The notes under the pieces were generated by a model. The model saw only the letters and a list, made by a program, of their open reading frames with translations, did not search any database and was not told where the DNA came from. From positions 1 through 64,000 of the forward strand of contig NZ_VCIX01000065.1 of assembly GCF_006345825.1 (NCBI RefSeq): a stretch of 64,000 nucleotides of DNA, given 5' to 3'. The position numbers and the translations under genes are program-made. This DNA is from Paenibacillus paridis. GTDB lineage: Bacteria > Bacillota > Bacilli > Paenibacillales > Paenibacillaceae. This document shows, piece by piece, positions 57,937-64,000 of the stretch (position 1 is its first letter; the number at the start of each line of letters is the position of its first letter).

Positions 57937-58653
57937 ATGAGCAGGCATTTAGGTGCAAATAAAGGAGAAATAGCGGAGCGGGTTTTGCTTCCAGGAGATC
58001 CTCTGCGTGCAAAATTTGTAGCAGAGAAGTTTTTAGATGAAGCCTATTGTTATAACGAAGTAAGAGGTATGTATGGATATACAGGGTTATATAAAGGTGT
58101 GCCAGTGTCGGTTCAAGGGACAGGGATGGGCAATCCATCGATGAGCATATATGCAACGGAACTGATCATCGATTATGAAGTGAAGAAATTGATTCGCATT
58201 GGCACATGCGGTGCGATGCAAGAGGAAGTAAATATTCGCGATATTGTATTAGCCCAAGCGGTGTCCTCAGACAGCAATCTGACGGAGAAGATTTTCCATG
58301 GCTGCAACTATGCGCCTACGGCGGATTTCTCCTTGCTAATGAAAGCATTTCAACAAGCGCAAAGTAAACAAGCGAAAGTCTTTGTTGGCAATATTTATAA
58401 TTCTGATGAATTTTATCGTGAAACGTTGGATCGACTTCATAAATTTATGGACTTTGGTGTATTAGCAGTAGAAATGGAAAGCACATCGCTGTACACGTTG
58501 GCCGCTAAATATGGTGTAAAGGCACTGTCCATTTTGACTGTGGGCAGTCAATTGTTGACACAGGAGCACTTAACTCATCAAGAAAGCGAACAGTCCTTTT
58601 ATGAAATGGTAGAAATAGCTCTTAATACAGTCATTGATGACACCAGTTTATAG
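57937..58653 (+). CDS. deoD: Purine nucleoside phosphorylase (DeoD type)
   Basis: Cleaves purine (deoxy)nucleosides to base and (deoxy)ribose-1-phosphate. It begins MSRHLGANKGEIAERVLLPGDPLRAKFVAEKFL, with GTGMGNPSMSIY, IGTCGAM and AVEMESTSLYTLAAKYG, all DeoD (hexameric PNP) signatures. I chose ATG 57937 with TTGGAGGA upstream. Length 238, normal. First structural gene of the salvage cluster. Confidence 0.95.
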   Translation: MSRHLGANKGEIAERVLLPGDPLRAKFVAEKFLDEAYCYNEVRGMYGYTGLYKGVPVSVQGTGMGNPSMSIYATELIIDYEVKKLIRIGTCGAMQEEVNIRDIVLAQAVSSDSNLTEKIFHGCNYAPTADFSLLMKAFQQAQSKQAKVFVGNIYNSDEFYRETLDRLHKFMDFGVLAVEMESTSLYTLAAKYGVKALSILTVGSQLLTQEHLTHQESEQSFYEMVEIALNTVIDDTSL

Positions 58654-58685
58654 GTTAAGGGTTAGGAAAAGAGAGTGAGAAAGAA

Positions 58686-59981
58686 ATGAGAGTAATTCTG
58701 TCCGGATTGCAGTGGATGGTTTTTATGATCGCAGGCGCAATTGCTGCACCAATTGCTATTGCAGATTTATATAACTTAACACCCATTGAGACTGCTGGAC
58801 TCATCCAGAGCACCATTATTACTTTGGGGATAGCGGGCTTTTTACAAGGCCTGTTGGGTCATAAACTTCCTATTCATGAAGGTCCGGCAGGGTTATGGTG
58901 GAGCATTTTTACCATTTACGCAAGTTTAGTGGGGGTCTTATATTCTTCTAACATTGATACCCTGCAAGCTTTAAGTGGAGGAATGATTATTAGCGGTGTC
59001 TTATTTATTCTAATTTCGGCTTTAAAGCTGATGGATAAAATAGCCCGGTTATTTACACCAACCATCACTTTTATATATTTACTGTTATTGATCTTTCAAT
59101 TAAGCGGTTCTTTTATGAAAGGGATGATGGGAATTACATCTAGCCATTCAACGTTAGATGTTAAAGTGTTTTTGCTTAGTATGATTGTGGTTTGCATAAC
59201 TTTTTGGTTAGGGAGCTGCCGCATTGCGTTACTTCGCCAATTCTCGGTGATCATTAGTATAGGGGTAGGTTGGCTATTATTTATAGTGTTTGGTACGAGA
59301 CTGGTTTTTTCACAAGCAAAAAACCTAGTTAATCTACCCGAAATGTTGCCATTTGGATGGCCGCGATTTGACAGTGGGACCATCACTACAGCGATGTTAT
59401 TAACACTGTTGTTAATCACCAATGCGATTGCATCCATTCGGTTGATGGAGACTGTGATAGGTCAAAAGCAACCCACGGATCATCGCCGTTATTGGCGTGC
59501 TGGAATTATTTCCGGGGTTACCCATTTTATTGGCGGTTCTTTAGGAGCGATTGGCTCGGTCCCTATTTCGGGAGCAGCGGGATATGTTCAGCAGACAGGT
59601 GTGAAAGAGCGCAGATCGTTTTTAATCGGGTGCAGCTTAGTGATCGCTATATCCTTATTTCCGCCAATTATGAATGTCATATCCGGCATTCCAGCTCCAA
59701 TAGGCTATGCTGTTACGTTCGTTATTTTTGTGAAAATGGTTGGAATATCGTTGAAGGAATTGCGAAAGGTCATTCATGAGGAGCGACCTTTTATTGTTAG
59801 TGGAGTTTCCCTGCTAGTGGGTGTAGGACTAATGTTTATTCCTTCATCAGCTACAATTCATTTGTCTCCGATCTTGATCGCCATTTTGAATAATGGGTTA
59901 GTATGTGGAAGCCTATTGGCGATTATTCTGGAACAGGGATTCATGTGGAGGGAGAAACAGCGGAGTAAGCTACAACAATAA
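58686..59981 (+). CDS. NCS2-family nucleobase (uracil/xanthine-type) permease
   Basis: About 12-14 membrane segments over 431 residues. NCS2-like features include [52 protein letters not shown] and [26 protein letters not shown]. It likely moves a purine or pyrimidine base released by DeoD, or imports it. 32 bases after deoD. Confidence 0.8.
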   Translation: MRVILSGLQWMVFMIAGAIAAPIAIADLYNLTPIETAGLIQSTIITLGIAGFLQGLLGHKLPIHEGPAGLWWSIFTIYASLVGVLYSSNIDTLQALSGGMIISGVLFILISALKLMDKIARLFTPTITFIYLLLLIFQLSGSFMKGMMGITSSHSTLDVKVFLLSMIVVCITFWLGSCRIALLRQFSVIISIGVGWLLFIVFGTRLVFSQAKNLVNLPEMLPFGWPRFDSGTITTAMLLTLLLITNAIASIRLMETVIGQKQPTDHRRYWRAGIISGVTHFIGGSLGAIGSVPISGAAGYVQQTGVKERRSFLIGCSLVIAISLFPPIMNVISGIPAPIGYAVTFVIFVKMVGISLKELRKVIHEERPFIVSGVSLLVGVGLMFIPSSATIHLSPILIAILNNGLVCGSLLAIILEQGFMWREKQRSKLQQ

Positions 59982-60003
59982 ACAAAAATTTGGAGGGGTA
60001 AAG

Positions 60004-61185
60004 ATGCATTATCTCATTTCTGTTGCTGGTCTATTTATTGTTCTAATACTAGCATGGCTTGCAAGCAACGATAAGAAAAAGATTAAATACCGACCAATCA
60101 TTGTCATGATTGTGATCCAGATCGTTTTAGGAATACTTCTACTAAAGACGAGTATAGGGGAATTATTAATTAAGGGTTTTGCCAATAGTTTTGATAAATT
60201 ACTGGGATATGCAAATGAAGGGATTAACTTTATTTTTGGTGGAATGGCAAATGAAGGAGCTCACACGTTTTTCCTCTTTGTATTGATGCCTATCGTATTT
60301 ATGTCGGCGATTATCGGGATTCTGCAATATTATAAAATACTGCCGTTTATTATAAAGTTTATTGGTCTGGTCCTAAGTAAAGTGAATGGTATGGGGAAAT
60401 TGGAATCCTATAATGCGGTTGCGGCTGCCATTGTCGGACAAAATGAAGTGTTTATTTCGGTGAAAAACCAACTCGGATTATTGTCTAAGCAGCGTCTGTA
60501 CACATTATGTGCATCGGCAATGTCGACGGTATCCATGTCAATCGTTGGTTCCTATATGACGATGCTGGAGCCTAGATATGTTGTGGCTGCATTAATACTA
60601 AACCTATTTGGCGGCTTTATTATTGCATCCATCATCAACCCATATGAGGTTAAACCGGAAGAGGATATTGTTGAAGTTCAGGAACAAGAAAAACAAACGT
60701 TTTTTGAAATGCTGGGCGAGTATATCATGGATGGCTTTAAGGTAGCCGTCGTGGTTGGGGTTATGTTGGTTGGTTTCGTTGGGTTAATTGCTCTAATTAA
60801 CGGCGTCTTCGCTGGCATATTCGGTATCTCGTTCCAACAAGCCTTAGGTTACGTCTTTGCGCCGATTGCCTTTGTTATGGGTGTGCCATGGTCTGAGTCT
60901 GTTAGTGCAGGCAGTATTATGGCGACCAAATTAGTAGCGAATGAATTTGTGGCTATGCTTGACTTTGTCAAGATCCAAGACGGCTTTAGCGACCGTACGA
61001 CAGCCATTGTCTCTGTGTTTCTAATCTCATTTGCTAACTTTGGGTCCATTGGTACAATTGTCGGTGCTGTAAAAGGCTTGAATGAAAAACAAGGGAATGT
61101 GGTTGCTCGGTTTGGATTGAAATTGCTTTATGGCGCAACACTTGTAAGCGTTTTATCAGCCATTGTTATTGGAATCATATTTTAG
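60004..61185 (+). CDS. nupC: Concentrative nucleoside transporter (NupC/CNT family)
   Basis: H+- or Na+-coupled nucleoside importer. CNT motifs: [54 protein letters not shown] and [21 protein letters not shown] region, [26 protein letters not shown] chose ATG 60004 with TTGGAGGGG upstream; an earlier in-frame ATG lies inside the permease gene. 393 residues. Confidence 0.92.
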   Translation: MHYLISVAGLFIVLILAWLASNDKKKIKYRPIIVMIVIQIVLGILLLKTSIGELLIKGFANSFDKLLGYANEGINFIFGGMANEGAHTFFLFVLMPIVFMSAIIGILQYYKILPFIIKFIGLVLSKVNGMGKLESYNAVAAAIVGQNEVFISVKNQLGLLSKQRLYTLCASAMSTVSMSIVGSYMTMLEPRYVVAALILNLFGGFIIASIINPYEVKPEEDIVEVQEQEKQTFFEMLGEYIMDGFKVAVVVGVMLVGFVGLIALINGVFAGIFGISFQQALGYVFAPIAFVMGVPWSESVSAGSIMATKLVANEFVAMLDFVKIQDGFSDRTTAIVSVFLISFANFGSIGTIVGAVKGLNEKQGNVVARFGLKLLYGATLVSVLSAIVIGIIF

Positions 61186-61217
61186 TGGAGTACAGCTAAA
61201 ATAGAAGGAGCATGAAC

Positions 61218-62405
61218 ATGAAAAAAACACCTCGGTTTAAGCGGATTTTCGTCATTGTCATGGATTCTGTCGGCATCGGTGAAGCTCCGGATGCTGAAAA
61301 GTTTGGTGATACAGGAGCACATACATTGCGGCATATTGCAGAAAGAATGAATGGGTTGCATCTGCCTGTTTTATCTAAGTTAGGGTTAAGCCATATTGAC
61401 CAAATACCCGGAGTACCCAAAGTAGAGCAGCCTTTAGCTTATTTCACCAAAATGCAGGAGGCGTCGAATGGGAAGGATACGATGACTGGTCATTGGGAGA
61501 TTATGGGCATAAAAATTGATGTTCCATTTAAAGTGTTCCCTGAAGGATTTCCAAACGAATTAATTAACGAATTAGAACAAAAAACAGGACGAAAGGTTAT
61601 TGGGAATAAGCCAGCTAGCGGTACAGCTATTCTGGATGAACTTGGGCAGGAGCATATGAATACTGGAGCACTCATTGTCTATACTTCAGCCGATTCCGTG
61701 ATTCAGATTGCCGCTCATGAAGAGGTTGTACCTGTGGAGGAGCTATATCAAATCTGTGAGATAGCTAGAGAGATTACGCTACGTGAGGAATACATGCTAG
61801 GCAGAGTGATCGCCAGGCCATTCCTCGGCGAGTCTGAGAATTTCATAAGAACATCGAACCGTCATGATTATGCCTTGAAGCCTTATGGAAGAACCGTGAT
61901 GAATGAGCTCAAGGATGCGGGGTTCGATGTATTAGCGATTGGCAAGATCTCAGATATCTATGATGGTGAAGGTGTCACCAAGTCTTTGCGCACAGTGTCA
62001 AACATGGATGGCATGGATAAACTCATGGAGACCATTCAAGCTGATTTTATAGGACTTAGTTTCTTGAATCTTGTTGACTTTGATGCACTTTATGGACATC
62101 GTAGAGATCCGATCGGGTATGGGAAAGCGCTAGAACAAATTGATAATCGATTAAATGAAGTTCTTGCCGAGTTGAGCGAAGATGATCTTCTCATGATTAC
62201 AGCAGACCATGGCAATGATCCCACACATGTGGGTACAGATCATACCCGTGAATATGTTCCGTTGCTCATCTACAGCAAGAGTTTCACTGAGCAAAGTGAG
62301 CTACCTGTAAGTAATACATTTTCAGATATAGGGGCTACGGTTGCAGATAACTTTGATGTAAAAATGCCGCAATTTGGACAGAGTCTCTTACAGAAGCTTA
62401 AATAA
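61218..62405 (+). CDS. deoB: Phosphopentomutase
   Basis: Interconverts (deoxy)ribose-1-phosphate and -5-phosphate. Metal-binding alkaline-phosphatase-like motifs [55 protein letters not shown] and [20 protein letters not shown]. Length 395. ATG 61218 is eight bases after AAGGAG; an ATG six bases earlier is too close. Completes the DeoD-DeoB route. Confidence 0.96.
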   Translation: MKKTPRFKRIFVIVMDSVGIGEAPDAEKFGDTGAHTLRHIAERMNGLHLPVLSKLGLSHIDQIPGVPKVEQPLAYFTKMQEASNGKDTMTGHWEIMGIKIDVPFKVFPEGFPNELINELEQKTGRKVIGNKPASGTAILDELGQEHMNTGALIVYTSADSVIQIAAHEEVVPVEELYQICEIAREITLREEYMLGRVIARPFLGESENFIRTSNRHDYALKPYGRTVMNELKDAGFDVLAIGKISDIYDGEGVTKSLRTVSNMDGMDKLMETIQADFIGLSFLNLVDFDALYGHRRDPIGYGKALEQIDNRLNEVLAELSEDDLLMITADHGNDPTHVGTDHTREYVPLLIYSKSFTEQSELPVSNTFSDIGATVADNFDVKMPQFGQSLLQKLK

Positions 62406-62494
62406 ACTTTTTGAATTGCCAATGGACTGGCTGGTTGAGAAAACGAGGGTCAATATTATTTGTGAACCTAGAGAAAGTAACGTCTTAATGAAAG

Positions 62495-62519
62495 AAGCCT
62501 GCCAAAATGGCAGGCTTTT
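62495..62519 (+). terminator. Terminator after deoB
   Basis: AAGCCTGCCA (62495-62504), AAA loop, TGGCAGGCTT (62508-62517), then TT. It ends the nucleoside operon. Apart from this and the third att-like repeat, the 62406-62729 gap shows nothing. Confidence 0.85.
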
Positions 62520-62641
62520 GACCTTTAAGCGATAATATTTATAAGGTAAGAGCCTGTCATCCTTATCAGTAACGTTAATGATGACCCGAAATCCCCGTTG
62601 CCGATGAACTCCAAATAATTTCACCTTACTTGTGATATGCA

Positions 62642-62658
62642 GAATCGTATTATAAGTA
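62642..62658 (+). repeat. rlmH 3'-end att-like sequence, copy 3
   Basis: GAATCGTATTATAAGTA, 15/17 identical to the end of rlmH, both differences C to T, same orientation. A T-rich stretch follows as at copy 1. In frame it would read ESYYK-stop, so the coding sense is not kept. Confidence 0.45.
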
Positions 62659-62729
62659 ATGGAAATTTTTTTTGGTGGAGCCCCTTATGTGGCGCGAAAG
62701 ACGCGATTTCGCTCTATTGATGCTCCTTG

Positions 62730-63071
62730 TTATGTGAAAGAGATATACAATTCCTTTATTATTCCATTATTAAGCATGAATTGATGCTTCATTAGGAGCG
62801 GGTCCGGGAGATTTGTTTTATCAAACTCACCATCTATGGATACGGTGACAATAAAACTGTCATCTTGCTCCCTAGCATCAATAATTGAAAATTGAACTTT
62901 TGGTTCGAATATTTCCGATTTGCTCCAGCTGGAAATAGCATTCTTCCCAATGAATTCTCTTTTCATATCGAGAACATAGGCATGTTCATCGAATGCCGCT
63001 AGAAAAGTTTCCGGCTCTTTGTCGTTCACCGAGTTAAAATACATTGCTATAGATTCTGGCATTCTAATCAT
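62730..63071 (-). CDS. SnoaL-like (NTF2-fold) protein
   Basis: 113 residues: ESIAMYFNSVNDKEPETFLAAFDEHAYVLDMKREFIGKNAISSWSKSEIF is the NTF2/SnoaL-like pattern of a small cone-shaped binding domain. Partners are often oxidoreductases, as here: it follows an SDR by 23 bases. I chose ATG 63071 with AAGGAG nine bases upstream over TTG 63080. Function unknown. Confidence 0.75.
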   Translation of the reverse strand: MIRMPESIAMYFNSVNDKEPETFLAAFDEHAYVLDMKREFIGKNAISSWSKSEIFEPKVQFSIIDAREQDDSFIVTVSIDGEFDKTNLPDPLLMKHQFMLNNGIIKELYISFT

Positions 63072-63094
63072 ATAATACAACTCCTTAAGGAAAA

Positions 63095-63886
63095 TTAAAC
63101 GGTTGGTATTGTTCCACCATCGATGACATACTCACTGCCGTGAATCGCGGCAGCGCGGTCTGAAGCCAAGAATGCAGCGAGTTCAGCAACTTCTTCTGGC
63201 ATTCCAGGGCGACCAAATGGGATTCCTCCAAGGGAATCCATGAGTTGCTTCAAAGCCATTTCGCGACTTCCCGCAGTAATAGCAAGACGATCAATTAGAC
63301 GGTTAGCCGCTTCGGTTTGAATAAAGCCTGGTGCAATTGTATTTACACGAATTCCTCTAGGAGCGAATTCGTTAGATAGTCCTTTGCTGTAAGTTGTTAA
63401 AGCTGCTTTTGCTGCAGCGTATGCCAAAGTGGATTCATACAGCGGTAAAGTTCTTTGAATAGAACTAACATGAATAATTACTCCTCTGCCTTGTTCAAGC
63501 ATCGACGGAAGCAAGTTGCGATCCAAACGGACAGAACCAAGAAGGTTCAAATTCAATTCCTCAAGCCAATGCTCCTCGGTTAATGCAAGTGCGCCGCCAG
63601 CTGGGGAACTTGAGCCGCCAACTGTATTAATTAAGATGTCAATTCCGCCAAGTTTTTCTTTTACAGCTTCAACAATGGATTGAGTTCCTTCAGGCTTCAT
63701 AATGTCTGCTTGTACAAAATGAACATTAGGAATACTGTAATCAGTCGGAATAGTCCTAGCTGTAGTTAGTACAGTCGCGCCAGCTCCTGTCAATCGTTTC
63801 ACAATTGCAAGACCCATACCTTGTGTTCCACCTGTAATCAAGGCCCGTTTTCCTTGGAATTCCTTTTCATAAGATGTATAGCTCAT
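63095..63886 (-). CDS. Short-chain dehydrogenase/reductase
   Basis: NAD(P)-dependent SDR. Nucleotide motif ALITGGTQGMGLAIVKRL, NTVGG (NNAG equivalent), catalytic Ser in HVSSIQR and YxxxK in YAAAK, and the C-terminal GIRVNTIAPGFIQT. I chose ATG 63886, preceded by AAGGAGG, giving 263 residues; an ATG 33 codons earlier lacks a site. Upstream DNA to the window end is AT-rich with no clear promoter. Confidence 0.93.
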   Translation of the reverse strand: MSYTSYEKEFQGKRALITGGTQGMGLAIVKRLTGAGATVLTTARTIPTDYSIPNVHFVQADIMKPEGTQSIVEAVKEKLGGIDILINTVGGSSSPAGGALALTEEHWLEELNLNLLGSVRLDRNLLPSMLEQGRGVIIHVSSIQRTLPLYESTLAYAAAKAALTTYSKGLSNEFAPRGIRVNTIAPGFIQTEAANRLIDRLAITAGSREMALKQLMDSLGGIPFGRPGMPEEVAELAAFLASDRAAAIHGSEYVIDGGTIPTV

Positions 63887-64000
63887 ATAGTAGTCCTCCT
63901 TGTTTAGTTTTAACTTAATCTCTACGGGTTTAAGTATACTCTTAGCCAAAAGATAAAAAAAATCTATATTTTTAATGAATTTCATTACTAAAATAAATGA

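Noticed and set aside
62388..62624. 78-codon minus-strand frame after deoB
   Set aside because: Crosses the deoB terminator hairpin and has no ribosome binding site or similarity I recognise.
53475..62658. A ccr-type recombinase, integrase or transposase for the proposed cassettes
   Set aside because: I looked for serine or tyrosine recombinase and transposase motifs in all genes here and found none; the mobility claim rests on the repeats only.

Overview
The window is the chromosomal replication origin region of a low-to-mid GC, endospore-forming Firmicute, most probably a Paenibacillus or close relative (Paenibacillaceae). This rests on gene order and content: gyrA-gyrB-remB-recF-yaaA-dnaN-dnaA on the minus strand, rpmH-rnpA-yidC-khpB-mnmE-mnmG-rsmG-noc-parA-parB on the plus strand, spore-linked yyaC and a YheC/D-type ATP-grasp gene, and the walRKHIJ-htrA-rlmH block. 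No species call can be made from the sequence alone.

Layout. Bases 1-92 carry the promoter and start of the leader of an rRNA operon running left out of the window. 386-11566 is the leftward arm (HD-GYP protein, gyrA, ATP-grasp gene on the opposite strand, gyrB, remB, recF, yaaA, dnaN, dnaA). The origin is bipartite: a DnaA-box cluster upstream of dnaA (11.7-12.0 kb), and a basal unwinding element with a perfect DnaA box, GC spacer, DnaA-trios and AT-rich DNA between dnaA and dnaN (10.08-10.20 kb). From 12.0 kb genes run rightward: ribosomal protein/RNase P/membrane insertase, tRNA modification, chromosome segregation with two perfect parS sites, a mechanosensitive channel, tRNA-Ser(CGA), rpsF-ssb-rpsR, transporters, an LCP-family wall enzyme behind an ECF-type promoter, gdpP-rplI-dnaB, purA, an M23/LysM/G5 wall hydrolase, and the walRKHIJ cell-wall stress operon followed by htrA and rlmH.

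From the rlmH stop codon onward the window changes character. 53475-56084 is strikingly AT-rich and holds a three-gene set: a GHKL-type ATPase, a STAS-like (DUF4325-type) protein and a small membrane-anchored protein. The last 17 bases of rlmH recur, degenerate but in the same orientation, at 56067-56083 (still encoding GEPYHK-stop with synonymous changes) and at 62642-62658. This is the arrangement expected of SCC-like cassettes inserted at the 3' end of rlmH, although no recombinase is present. The second interval (56085-62658) holds an Mga/PRD-type regulator and a nucleoside salvage cluster (deoD, NCS2 permease, CNT nucleoside transporter, deoB). After the third repeat come a SnoaL-like protein and a short-chain dehydrogenase on the minus strand.

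The best candidates for something new are the GHKL/STAS/membrane triad, the rlmH-associated repeats that bracket it, the hairpin repeat found just ahead of the ribosome binding sites of both mnmG and dnaB, and a 23-codon ORF with a strong ribosome binding site in the walR leader.
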